Positions 34,340-44,414 of a stretch of 64,000 nucleotides of DNA are shown here, piece after piece. Each line of letters starts with the position of its first letter. Within the stretch, counting starts at the first letter, position 1. The translations under genes and the position numbers were made by a program. The notes beneath the pieces are model-generated. The model was not told the origin of the DNA, did no database searches, and saw only the letters and a program-made list of their open reading frames with translations. The DNA is from Silurus meridionalis (lineage: Eukaryota; Chordata; Actinopteri; Siluriformes; Siluridae), in the NCBI RefSeq assembly GCF_014805685.1, contig NC_060887.1, positions 11,692,963 to 11,756,962 on the forward strand, read 5' to 3'.

Positions 34340-34883
34340 GAAATTGTCAGTCAGTTCTCCTGATATTTGTGTATCACAGGTGGACTGTGGTCTACATTAA
34401 AATGTTATGATTCCGACCTAAATCTGACTTTTTCTTTTTTGTGGGGTTAATAAGGGGTTGTCAGTGTTGATTTGAGCGGCAGAATGCAATGATGTGTCGT
34501 GTTTTTATAGGTGCTCTTATGGCATTATATCTTAGTGTAAACATAAACTGGGAGTAATAATTTCTCTGATTTAATACCATATTCTATGGTAAGATGGGTT
34601 CTAGGGCAGAAGAACAGAAAGGATACAGAAAAACTCAACTGAATCAGCCAAATTTATAAAGCTAACACTAATTTTTAGGCATTTCAGGTAACCTATATTA
34701 GCAGTCGACCGATTTACCAGTTTTGCACATTAATCGCCAATAATAGTTCTTTGCTGGAACTATCAGCTACTGACAAAATCCAAACAGATAGTTTTTCCAG
34801 GTAGCATACATTGCTGGAGCCATTGAGAAGGACTGCCGTCATTACAAGAGCGACACCAAGAGGCGAATCACTGATGCCACTTG
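34340..34883. other. Unassigned sequence with a possible DNA-transposon fragment
   Basis: 34700-34800 (TTAGCAGTCGACCGATTTAC, ATTAATCGCCAATAATAG, CTACTGACAAAATCC) resembles a common teleost DNA-transposon end but is too short to classify. The rest holds nothing I can name. Confidence 0.3.
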
Positions 34884-35050
34884 CTTCTTCTTCTTTCGGC
34901 TGCTCCCATTAGGGGTCAACACAATGGATCATCCGTCTCCATACCACCCTGTCCTTTACATATGCCTATTTCAAACCAACTACCTGCATGTCTTCCCTCA
35001 CCACATCCATTAACCTCCTCCTTGGTCTTCCTCTTTTCCTTCGTCCTGGT
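34884..35050 (-). mobile_element. RTE-like LINE 3' end fragment
   Basis: On the minus strand this encodes the last residues of an RT protein: RRRLMDVVREDMQVVG, then KDRVVWRRMIHCVDP and a stop. It is followed immediately by CCCTAATGGGAGCAGCCGAAAG and AAGAAG. This tail equals the tail of the SINE at 16353-16575. The (R/K)DMxxxG...RxxWRRMI-CxDP ending is typical of RTE-group LINEs. Confidence 0.7.
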
Positions 35051-35094
35051 GGCTTTTTTCATCAGGCAAATCATGGGAATGTTCGGGATGGTTA

Positions 35095-35801
35095 CAGCAG
35101 ATGTCCACTACAGCCCCCTCAATTCTGAGAGGGCTCCGCTCCAGAGTTCCTCCGAGCACGTCTCCCCGATCCAGCGCTCCGCTGACCGCGCGTCTCTCTG
35201 CTCCACCGCTCAGCCAAGCGTGTCACTCCAGAGTCCCACCGAGCGCTCCGGTCTGCTCCAACGCTCTGAAATAATGTTTCTCCTAGCTCCAGCACACCTC
35301 CAAATGCGTCTCTCAGCTCCAGCACACCTCCAAATGTGTCTCTCAGCTTCAGCGCACCACCAAGCGCGTCTCTCAGCTCAGCTCCGCTGTGTTCCGTCGA
35401 GGGTGCCGCCCCGATCGAGTGTTTCGCCAAGGGTGCTGCCCCGCTCAAGTGTCCGCCAAGTACGTCGCTCTGCCTCCAACCTCCGCCGAGGATGTTGCTC
35501 TGCCTCCGAATTCCACCGTGGGTGTTGCTCGGCCTCCGAACTCCGCTGAGGGCATCGCTCAGCCTATGAACTCTGCCAAGGGTGTTGCTCTGCCTCCGAC
35601 CTCCGCCGAGGACGTTGCTCCGCCTCGGGTTCTTCCCGGCTTTCCACTGTTCCGCGGTGATGCTAACTGGGCCTCCTTCGACCTTGAACGGATGGCGAGA
35701 CCCACCTGGCATAGGTGGGTTTGGGGCGTCAGGTGCCTCCCCTGGAAGGGGAGTAATGTCAGGGTTCCACCTGCCACGCCCCCTTCGGTGGCTGTCATGA
35801 T
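35095..35801 (+). mobile_element. Gypsy-like retrotransposon 3' fragment with decapeptide-coding minisatellite and LTR start
   Basis: GC-rich, unlike its surroundings. From about 35455 to 35640 a 30-bp tandem repeat encodes, in the plus-strand frame ending near 35826, a ten-residue unit (VALPPTSAED, VALPPNSTVG, VARPPNSAEG, IAQPMNSAKG, VALPPTSAED). A purine-rich run GGAAGGGGAGT at 35744-35754 is followed two bases later by TGTCAGGGTTCC at 35757. This looks like a polypurine tract next to the start of a Gypsy LTR. The LTR is interrupted at 35801 and resumes at 36852. No pol domain is present, so the class is an inference. Confidence 0.55.
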
Positions 35802-36843
35802 CAGTGTTGGGCAACGTTACTTTTAAAAGTAATGCATTACAATATTGAGTTACTCCCCAAAAAAGTAACTAATTACATTACTTAGTTACTTTTTATGGAA
35901 AGTAATGCGTTATATTACTTTTGCGTTACTTTTGCGTTACTTGTATCTCTTTCACGCCTCACATGTGTAACAGGTGTAATATAGATAATTGCCATTAAGA
36001 AATAAGTTATATTAGGGCAAAATAAATTTCTTAAACATTTAAAATGCTTAATAACTTCTTAGAGAACAATAAGATGATCAAATTAATTTTGACCACAAGG
36101 CTGCACACTTTCCAGTCGCATTTCTGTACACTGCTTTTCAATCTGCCTCGCCTTTAGGAATGTAACTATCGTTCCTGTTTATAAGGTTAACGGTTTGGGC
36201 TGCACACCGGTGATGTGGAGGGAGAACATACCTTTCGCTGTCATCTCGTAAAACATCGTGCAATTCCGTAAATATGACCTCGTCCAAGTCTACATTATTC
36301 TCTGCTTCATCATCAGCTTAAAATATTCTGAACGCTTTAACAAAGTTTGCGCTATTATCAGTGACTGTGGCAGTTTATCTTCCCACACAAACACACACAC
36401 ACGCACGCACATCTGTAGTGCTGTGCTTTGCATGCAGATGTTTTTTTTTTAAGTGGTATTTTTTGCAGTTGACAAGAGCTTTTCACCAACACATAATCTA
36501 CACTTAACCATTATTCCTTTCTCCTTTTCCTCGACTATTTCAAAATAATACGAATACTTCCATCACAGTGATGTAATGCTCTGGTTTGCCATCTCTGCTT
36601 CTGACCAGCTTCTGTTCCCACTGCTCGCATGTATGAGTGCGCGATTCTACGTGACTACGTTCATTTTAATTCAGTATTTTTTTATGCATAATAATTTAAC
36701 TAAAAAGACAAACTCACATTACTTTTTTGAAAAAGATATTAATGTGTAAATTTATAAAGTAACGCGCTACTTTACTGGTTACTCCAGAAAAGTAATATTA
36801 TTATGTAACGCACGTTACTTGTAACACGTTACCCCCAACACTG
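35802..36843 (+). mobile_element. Non-autonomous hAT element, 1042 bp, with 8-bp target duplication
   Basis: The ends are inverted: CAGTGTTGGGCAACGTTAC on the left, and from the right CAGTGTTGGGGGTAACGTGT. The 8-bp target GTCATGAT is duplicated exactly (35794-35801 and 36844-36851). Subterminal GTTACTTTT/AAAGTAA repeats are abundant. No transposase frame is present. The 8-bp duplication identifies the hAT superfamily. Confidence 0.95.
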
Positions 36844-36851
36844 GTCATGAT

Positions 36852-37105
36852 GCCGCTCTGCCGCTCCCGGCTTTGATCACAAACACCTGGTGCCACAGGC
36901 AGTCGAATCTGTAAAGGTCATGCTACAGATCTCGTGGATCCCCGACTGCCAGCATTTCCTGCTGGTCTCTCCGTGGATTGTCTCCGCTCTGTGGATCATC
37001 TCTGCTCGGCTCCGTGAATTATCTCCGTTCTGTGGAATATCCCTGCATTACGGACCAAACCCGCATGACGGTTAGTAACTCTCTCTAGAGTCATGATCGA
37101 GCTAC
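36852..37105 (+). mobile_element. Continuation of the Gypsy-like LTR after the hAT insertion
   Basis: The sequence resumes GCCGCTCTGCCGCTCCCGGC and contains related CTCCG-TGGAT-TATCTCCGCTCTGTGG units between 36970 and 37045. I cannot place the LTR's outer end precisely; it lies near 37070-37105. Confidence 0.5.
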
Positions 37106-37112
37106 TCCCACG

Positions 37113-37400
37113 CAGTTCAGTTTGGTTTTATTTGTATAGCACTTTTAACAACTGACATTGTCAAAAGCAGCTTTACAAAAGCAGCTTAACAGAGATAAAG
37201 AGGTTATAAAGTTGCAATGTATACATTTAGTGCCTATAAGTTTGTTTCATATAATTGTATCCTTATAAGTTTATTCCTAATGAGCAAGCAAGTGGCAATT
37301 GTGGCAAGGAAAAACTCCCTAAGTCTCCCTAAAAAATTCCCTGAGAGTAAGTGCTTCATCCTGGGTGAGGTCACCACTGACTCAGAGATTAATTCTAGGC
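37113..37400 (-). mobile_element. L2/CR1-like LINE 3' tail fragment
   Basis: Starts CAGTTCAGTTTGGTTTTATT and contains TATAGCACTTTTAACAACTG, AAAGCAGCTTTAC, and GTGGCAAGGAAAAACTCCCT, as in the LINE-B 3' UTR and in the same orientation. 37400-37480 may be further 3' UTR. Confidence 0.8.
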
Positions 37401-37480
37401 ATGAAACACGTTGTGAACGAGACACCAGCCGATTACAGCACCATGCAGACACACATTGACTCATACTATGTGGTGGCCAT

Positions 37481-37942
37481 TTCAAATTTACACATTGTGG
37501 AATGTTTGCGGTAGGCAGGAGGAGTTAGGACACCTGGAGAACCTAGTGGAATCTGAAACCAAAACAGCAAAGATCAACCTAAAAGAGATCAACTCTGAAA
37601 AGAAACAGAGATAAACACTAACGTAAAAACAAATTCTCTGTTTATGTGTATTTGAACGAGTTAGGGCTTGTGAAAAGTTTGCCAAGGAAAACTTTTTTGC
37701 TCACAACCTATCATTTAGAGGTTGCTGTTTTGAAATTACTCCAAACTTAAACCAAAAACATCTTACCCAAACTACAGAGGGATTGACTAAGGTGGCTTTA
37801 AAGTCAGTGATAAATGCACATACTCCATTTTATAGCATCAGCTGTACTTAACTAAAGAGATGCTGATTTGTCGCTGAACAATTCTTGAATTTTGTAAGTG
37901 TAAGGACGGTTGAGGGTTTATATGCTGATGGTTGCCGATAAA

Positions 37943-38011
<69 letters not shown>

Positions 38012-38450
38012 AATATTATTAATAATAAATATAAAACAGGCTAAATCAAAACATTTAACACAACCCAATTCACATCCTTTCTTTACTCAGATATAAAAAA
38101 GAAAATAATTAACTCCACCCAAAATTTTCTTTTAATCACTATACATTTGTTTTACTGTTGCACCAGGTCTCAAATCAAGCACCAAAATCCGCCATGATGC
38201 CCACATCCGGCAATTAAAAACCGTCCGTGTGGAAACATAGCAAAAATTCCGTTTGGTGTCCTGATGATTTATGTAATTTAAAGGACCATGATTGCTTTCA
38301 AACATTTAAAAGAATATTTCGTCTGTCTGCTCTCTATGTTGAGGATGGTTTCACTAATAATAAATACACATTCACATAAAGCATCCGCATTTGATTTGAT
38401 TAGAGTATTAAATGAATTAAAGTATTCATTTATGGTACATTTAGAACAGA
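37481..38450. other. Unassigned sequence with a (TA)n tract
   Basis: A (TA)n run occupies 37950-38008. The segment 38090-38240 (AACTCCACCCAAAATTTTC, CACCAGGTCTCAAATCAAGC, CATGATGCCCACATCC) recurs in diverged form at 49000-49120 within the large hAT element, so it is a dispersed repeat. No gene. Confidence 0.45.
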
Positions 38451-38461
38451 TATAATTGTGC

Positions 38462-38577
38462 GATTAAGTTGCGATTAATCACGAGTTAACACATTAATCG
38501 ATTGACAACCTCAAGGTTGTCTCTTGTCAATCGATTAATCACGAGTTAACACATTAATCGATTGACAACCTCAAGGG
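38462..38577. repeat. Tandem 56-58-bp duplication with palindromic junction, upstream of riiad1
   Basis: CGATTAATCACGAGTTAACA, CATTAATCGATTGACAACC and TCAAGG occur twice in direct repeat. Between the copies AATCGATTGACAA faces TTGTCAATCGATT, forming a perfect 13-bp inverted repeat around a short spacer. The block ends about 120 bp before the riiad1 start codon. Confidence 0.9.
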
Positions 38578-38620
38578 TGTCTCTTTCTCTCTCTCTCTTC
38601 ACTGGCATGGCGCTTGTGTT

Positions 38621-38655
38621 GTCGCCTAGCAACCGATTTGCTTAGCCTGGTTGCC
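38621..38655 (+). promoter_or_regulatory. RFX X-box and half-site in the riiad1 promoter
   Basis: GTCGCCTAGCAAC at 38621-38633 fits the X-box consensus GTNRCC-N(0-3)-RGYAAC exactly. A further half-site GTTGCC is at 38650-38655. They lie 63 and 41 bp before the riiad1 ATG. RFX factors use this motif to drive ciliary genes, which suits the gene's family. Confidence 0.65.
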
Positions 38656-38695
38656 GGCTGCAGGTGTGTGTCTCAGAGAGGAGAAGCAGGCAGTA

Positions 38696-41600
38696 ATGGC
38701 GGCCCGAGGCCTGGAGAAAGCAGACACCGGGGCACTGAGCCCTGAACAGCAGGACAAACTGCGCCAGTTTAAGGTATACTCCACATTCTGCAACAGGGAA
38801 ATTACGAAAAGCACTGAGCTGACCGTATTTCAGGGTTTAGGAGAGAAGCGTTACGCGCGCGCGCGTGTGTGTGTGTGTGTTTTTCCAGAGCCACCGTTTT
38901 GGGCACAATATTCATACTTAGTTATTTTTTGCTTTTATAAGCAATATATAGATACAATACTTGTATCATTTACTTGTATCATTTATATTATCACATATAA
39001 TATGATAATTATATTATTACTTTTTTATTTATATATATAAAACATGAATAGTAAGTTCTTTATACTATATAACTTTTTCAACAAGCAATAAACTGGACTT
39101 CTCCTTTGTTACATTTATTTAAAAACAATTACTAAACATTATGATTTAAACAACCTTTAAACAAAATAAAATCCATTGCACAAACCACATTCAAACCATT
39201 TTTACATATTTTTCCGCTTTCACAAAAGGATGTTAGAGCACAACTTTTCTATAGAAAATATGTATCGCAGCAGATGGTCTGTGGTCCGTAATTGTACAGT
39301 GATTAAAGATTTTTTGTGGTCGATTTACCTGGATGTAAAAGAGAGTGGGTAAATGTTAAACCCTTGTGATCGCTATGGACAACTCTCTGATCTCATTTTT
39401 CAGTCTCTGCATAAAGCCTTGGGGTAACCATGGACAATCAACTGTCCTTTTCTTCACACATTCTGAGAATTTATCAATTTCTATCCACAGAGGCCATTTA
39501 GGTGCTTATTCCATTCTGGACTGCGGTAACTCGCTCCTAGGAGGTCTGCCTCTGAGAGATATACAACCTCTACAGCTGATTCAGACTGTAGCTGCCCGAC
39601 TTTTTTTTACTTTCTTAAATTCTGCCACATCACAGCATTACAAAAATAAGATACTTAAAAGTATCTTATGCATACAAAGCAGCTAAATGTTAAAGGCCTT
39701 GCTTAATGGCACAGCAGTAACAACTAGTTGGGGTTTTTTTTAACTCAAGACCTTCGTTTGCAAAATCCAGCAACTTAACCACCGAGCTTTCACACCCCTC
39801 TTTTGCAACATTTCCAACACACTCCTTGTAGCTGCCCACATCAGATTTAAAACACTGGCAAATGGTTTACATGTACAGTGCACCTGGTAAATATTCAAAA
39901 ATATTTTTTACAGCCTCATTCCAAAATGGATTAAATTTAATATTTTCCAAAACATTCTACAAACAATACCCAATAATGACAATGTGAAAAAGGTTTGCTT
40001 GAAATCTTTGCAAATTTATTACTAATAAAATAATAGGGAAAAAGAAAATCATGTACATAAGTATTCACAGCCTTTGCCATGACACTCAAAATTGATCTCA
40101 GGTGCATCCTGTTTCCACTGATGATTTTTGAGATGTTTTTCCAACTTGATTGGAGTCCATCTGTGGTTAATTTATTTGCTGGACATGATTTGGAAAGGCA
40201 CACACCTGTCTATGTATGGTCCCACAGTTAACAGTGCATATCAGAGCACAAACCAGACAGGATGGTACAGTATCCAAGACTGGACTGGATCTGTGGAAGG
40301 GTACAGAAAGCTTTCTGAATGAGCACAGTGGCCTCAATCATCCGTAAATTGAAGAAAAAGGGTGGAACCACCAGGACTCTTCCAAGAGCAGGCTGTCCGA
40401 CCAAACTAAGCGATCGTGGGAGAAGGGCCTTGGTCAGGGAAGTGACCAAGAACCCGATGGTCACTCTGAAAGAGCTCCAGTGTTTCTCTGTGGAGAGAGA
40501 ACTTTCCAGAAGAACAACCATCTCTGCAGCACTCCCCCAATCAGGCCTGTATGGTAGATTGGGCAGACATAAGCCACTCCTTAGTAAAAAACACATGAAG
40601 GACTCTCAGACCATGAGCAGTCAAATTCTTTGGTCTAATAAAACAAAGATTGAACTCTTTGGCCTGAATGCAAAGCATCATGTCTGGACAAAACAAGGCA
40701 CAACTCACCTGGCCAATACCATCCCTACAGTGAAGCATGGTGGTGGCAGCATCATGCTGTGGGGATGTGTTTCAGATGCAGGAACTGTGAGACTAGTCAG
40801 GATCGAGGGAAAGATGAATGCAGCAATGTAAAGGGACATCCTTGATGAAAACCTGCTCCAGAGTGCTCTGGACCTCAGACCGGGGCGACGCTTCCCATCC
40901 AACCTGGTGGAGCTCGAGAGGTTCTGCTAAGAAGAATCTGAGAAACTGCCCAAAAATAGGTGTGCCAAGCTTGTAGCATTAAACTCAAAAAGACTTGAGG
41001 CTGTATATGGGGCCAAAGGTGCTTCAACAAAGTATTGAGCAAAGGCATGTTATTTAATTTTAATAAATTTGCAAAGAATTTAAACACACTTCATTCACGT
41101 TGTCATTATAGAGTATTGTTTGTAGAATTTTGAGGAAAATAATAAATGTAATCAATTTTGGATTAAGGCTGTAACATAAAATGTGAAAAAAGCGAAGCGC
41201 TGTGAATACTTTCTGGATGCACTGTACCTCACAGCACTTATCTTACCCCAAACAGCACTATGCTCCTTCTGACCCAACATCTATCAAGGGCACAAGGAAG
41301 GCATGCTTTAAAAATTCTCTTTGTTCTTGCTCCAAGGTGGTAAAAATGAGCATGATGTTCAAACAGCTGAATCACTTGTCTTGAAACAATATTTAAATTA
41401 CTTCCTCTTACAGAAGTACTAAAATTAGCTTTCTTTGCTGTCTATATTTTATAGTACATTTTATGTAAAAACTTTAGGTCAATATGGACCTCTATCTGTG
41501 CACAATTATGCTAGTACTAGAAAGGATTTTCCATAAACTGTTAGCATAAAGTCTTTGGTCTTCTTATATGGCTTTGTTTTTGGAACAGAAAAACATCCCA

Positions 41601-44073
41601 TACCCATTCCACTAAACTTTGCGCTTTCTGGAAGTTAGTATTTTCCTGGAATCCACCAACATCCAGACTGCCAGATAGAAAATGTGACTCCAAAGTGCAG
41701 AGTCAGTGTAATTTATTTTGATTTATGTCCAATCACTCTTGGTATGTACAGCTTTTGTGCAGCTGCTTGGCCATAAATACACATTTGATGAAGCTTTCGA
41801 GTCACATTTCTTGTGCTTATGTCATTTGCAAAAACTCTGTATTGAGTAATACAACAGAGGATATGTGAGTTTGCACCACTTCAGCTCACGATGGTCCACT
41901 CTGCAAATTTGAAGAGTTTTCAGCTACATAGCAGAGCTGTTGCTTTCAATTTAAAATAATACCCGAGCCATAGGTTACTAATTCAATGACCCATTCTACT
42001 GTCAGCGTATAGCTATGGGCTAATATGCACCTGATAGTGGTGGGTGCTGAACTCGAATCATGAAGGTGTCCTCACACTTTTGGCTATTTAACTAATAAAT
42101 ATTTAACCTTTTTTTTTACTTTTTATCCCTTATGCTTTAGTGTAGAATTACAGGTATTACATGTGAAACACAAAGTTAGGTTGGAAGTATGGAAGTATCA
42201 CCCCCTTAGGTTAGACGTACTGAGCTCAACGTCACATTGTAGCACAAGTAAGTTTTGCCATGAAAGCAAATTTAAAGTTGGTCAAATGTTTTCATTTTCC
42301 AATATTGTTGATTTCACTTTGACTTCCTTTCCCGCAGATCAAGACAAGAATAGAGAACGAAATGTATCTGAGAACTCATCCAGAATTGCAAATGCTGCTG
42401 AGTGATTTTCTAAGGTAACAATTCAGAATTTATCTTGGCATTTGGCTCAAGAAAGTCTTCATCTGGTATTGTTTCAACTGCGGTGAGCAGAAAAGCATCT
42501 GAGCATGCATAAAAACTTAAACGTTACAGTGGATGGGCTACAACAGCAAAAGGCCTAATTGAGTTCTGTTCCTGTCAGCCAAAATGTTGTGTGTGAAATC
42601 CCAGTAGATCTGCAGTTTACGAAATACTCAATCAAGCTTATATAGCGCCAACTACCACGGTTAAAGTCTCAGAGATCACATTTCTCCCTTATTATTTTGT
42701 ATGATATGAACATTATTTGAAACCCTTGACCTGTAGCTGCATAACTGTATTTCTTGTTGTATATTCAATTCACATAAGATTCCTTATTAGTCATGTGTCT
42801 CCCAATTTAAGGTGCACAGTCTTCACATTAGGGAATATTCTTTTTTTTTTTTTTTTTACCAGAGGATATATTTAGATCAGGGCTGCTCACACTTTTTTAG
42901 CTTGGGATCTAATTTTAAGTCAAAAAAATGATCTACCTATATTAAAAATGCTAAATATATATATGTATTTAAAGTATAGTTAATATATACTCTAATGACT
43001 TGCACTGAATAGAGTCTCAGATTTTTTCGAACGGCATGCGATCTTACCCATACTACCTTTGAAATCTACCGGTCGATCGCGATCGACGGATTGGGCACCC
43101 CTTATTTAGATGCTTGCAAATTAATGTATTTTTTAACTTCCAAAGCTACTGTATATGTGTTGCTAAATAAACAGTTCATATATCTGCATTATGATCAGAA
43201 AATACATTTCTCTCTTCTCCTGTCACTCTTCAGAGACGTGTTTATTAAAAGACCTACGGATATCCGTGAATTTGCTGCAGGTAGGACATTTGCAGTAATG
43301 TCTCACATAAACGATTTCCATGTAATCCATCTGGATTTAGATGACGATTATTAATGTGAATACCGCCTGAAACGAGAAATCTCGATTTTTTTTCCCCTCT
43401 CTCTTGGGGTCTCGTTAGCTGCTCGTTAGATGTCAGTGTGGTCGCATAGTTAATGAAACAAAATGAAATTAGTTGACAGTGCTATGTACACAGAGGGATG
43501 AAGCCATTGCAAAAGCATTTGTAGATAACTTGCAGTTGTCCAATTTGATCTGTATAGAAGTACATTTGATTACCTTTTTTAGGGATCAATAGATTTTTAT
43601 AGAGAATTTATTGAAATTTTTCATGCATTTCTCATCAGACACTGCACAATCACATGTTTGTCTTTGCAATGGATTCATGTTTTATATGTGTTAGATGTGT
43701 TATAGTCTAGTGCATTTCATAAGTACATAATAGCAGCAGAGTGATATTTGGTGTTGGTTGAGTTTCCTCTTATACTTAGTAATATAAATGTAATGATATA
43801 CATGTGACCTTTGAGTTGTTGCTGTAAACATAGAAAACTACTACAAACAGGTCATCATTCTCTTGGTCTGAGTGACTTTCCATAAGGCGTATTAAAATAT
43901 GTGATTCAAAGTTTTTCTGCACTCAGATGCCATTTTATTTACTGAACATTCAAGGGTTCATGAACATCTAACAGTTAACTTTTTTTTCCCCCCCTCCAGA
44001 TCACTTCAGTGATCCAGACCTACCAAGGAAAATTCAAATGAAATTGGAAGAGAAGGCTTCAGCAATAATATAA
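38696..44073 (+). CDS. riiad1: RIIAD1, RIIa-domain-containing protein (4 exons, complete)
   Basis: Exons are 38696-38773, 42338-42414, 43234-43280 and 44000-44073. All borders are GT-AG and phases match, giving 91 residues; the human protein is 92. Exon 1 ends LSPEQQDKLRQFK. Exon 2 encodes IKTRIENEMYLRTHPELQML, exon 3 FIKRPTDIREFAA, exon 4 DHFSDPDLPRKIQMKLEEK. The segment from about residue 38 to 75 (YLRTHPEL...FLR-DVFIKRPTDIREFAADHF) is the RIIa dimerisation/docking fold, like the start of protein kinase A regulatory subunit II. This fold binds amphipathic AKAP-type helices. The family is linked to sperm flagella and cilia, consistent with the X-box upstream. The initiator ATG is the first in this frame after in-frame TAG-containing upstream sequence. 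A short upstream ATG at 38607 opens a 12-codon frame, relevant only if transcription begins before it. Confidence 0.93.
38774..39875. other. Riiad1 intron 1, left part, with LINE coding remnants
   Basis: 39410-39640 on the plus strand carries decayed C-terminal RT sequence of an L2-like LINE: LGVTMDNQLSFSS-like, FWTAV and the QLIQTVAARLFFTFLN motif. 39690-39810 is probably another short insertion (ACTCAAGACCTTCG, CAACTTAACCACCGAGC). The LINE reading continues at 39825-39870 and then at 41227. The rest is AT-rich. Confidence 0.55.
39876..41224 (+). mobile_element. Tc1-like transposon, 1349 bp, TIRs and TA duplication
   Basis: The left end CAGTGCACCTGGTAAATATTC and the inverted right end CAGTGCATCCAGAAAGTATTC are flanked by TA (39874-39875 and 41225-41226). 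The paired inner motifs TTACAGCCTCATTCCAAAATGG and its inverted partner near 41150-41175 extend the TIR. It is inserted into a LINE fragment whose reading continues on both sides (VAAHIRFKTLANG before, LTALILPQTAL after). Confidence 0.95.
40319..40900 (+). pseudogene. Tc1 transposase remnant
   Basis: Encodes parts of a Tc1-like DDE transposase, normally about 340 residues. Helix-turn-helix remnants (VASIIRKLKKKGGTTRTLP and KLSDRGRRALVREVTKNP) precede the first catalytic block. That block reads WSNKTKIELFG instead of the usual WSDxTKIELFG, so the first catalytic Asp is changed. It is followed by VKHGGGSIMLWGCVSDAGT and a stop after GKMNAAM. The part carrying the second Asp and the final Glu is deleted. 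The element is inactive. Confidence 0.85.
41227..41400 (+). mobile_element. L2-like LINE fragment, right of the Tc1 insertion
   Basis: Plus-strand decayed reading YLTALILPQTALCSF, then KFSLFLLQGGKNEH and QTAESLVLKQYLN, the C-terminal end of a teleost LINE RT. It continues the piece at 39410-39870. Confidence 0.65.
41530..41970 (-). mobile_element. Decayed DNA-transposon fragment
   Basis: CCATAAACTGTTAGCATAAA, ATCCAGACTGCCAGATAG, CTGCTTGGCCATAAATAC and AGCTCACGATGGTCCACTC match the family at 32390-32960 (same order of landmarks). Confidence 0.6.
42865..43100 (-). mobile_element. Decayed hAT-like fragment in riiad1 intron 2
   Basis: Ends (plus strand) TCTACCGGTCGATCGCGATC followed by GGATTGGGCACCCCTTA. 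Reversed, this is the GGGGTGCCCAATCCGTCGATCGCGATCG start of a common fish hAT group. A poly-T run at 42841-42858 precedes it. Confidence 0.6.
43281..43999. other. Riiad1 intron 3, no feature
   Basis: AT-rich intron. The polypyrimidine tract TTTTTTTCCCCCCCTCC before the exon-4 acceptor is strong. I see no repeat family. Confidence 0.5.
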
Positions 44074-44414
44074 AGAGGTCTTGAAATATAGATGTCCCAT
44101 AAAACAGTGACAAACACATTACTTTTTTTGAGCATGCTGTTTCAATGTAATTGGTTTTTGTCAGGGGAGAGGATGTTGGCTTGCTTGTTAAATGAGACTA
44201 TGGGGATGTAAGAAACTATGGAGATGAATGTCAACTCAACTAAACTGAACAAAATACCGCAATCAGCTGTTGCTATAGTTACTTTTGCTGCATAGAAAAA
44301 GACACATTATAAAATCCGATCTTTGCCGTTTGGCATCATCAATCGGAGATATTATTGTTTCAGCATAGTTAAGCGTAAATTTGTAGCAATCCGCAAAAAC
44401 AGAAATCTTCGGCC

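Noticed and set aside
35119..35814. 231-residue minus-strand frame with GG-LRD repeats
   Set aside because: It is the antisense of the GC-rich minisatellite. The plus-strand frame gives the regular decapeptide, and an LTR-like boundary follows it, so the minus frame is probably a by-product.
38607..38645. riiad1 start at the upstream ATG (MALVLSPSNRF-like frame)
   Set aside because: It stops after about 12 codons and overlaps the X-box, so it is probably upstream of transcription. The ATG at 38696 gives the family's normal length.
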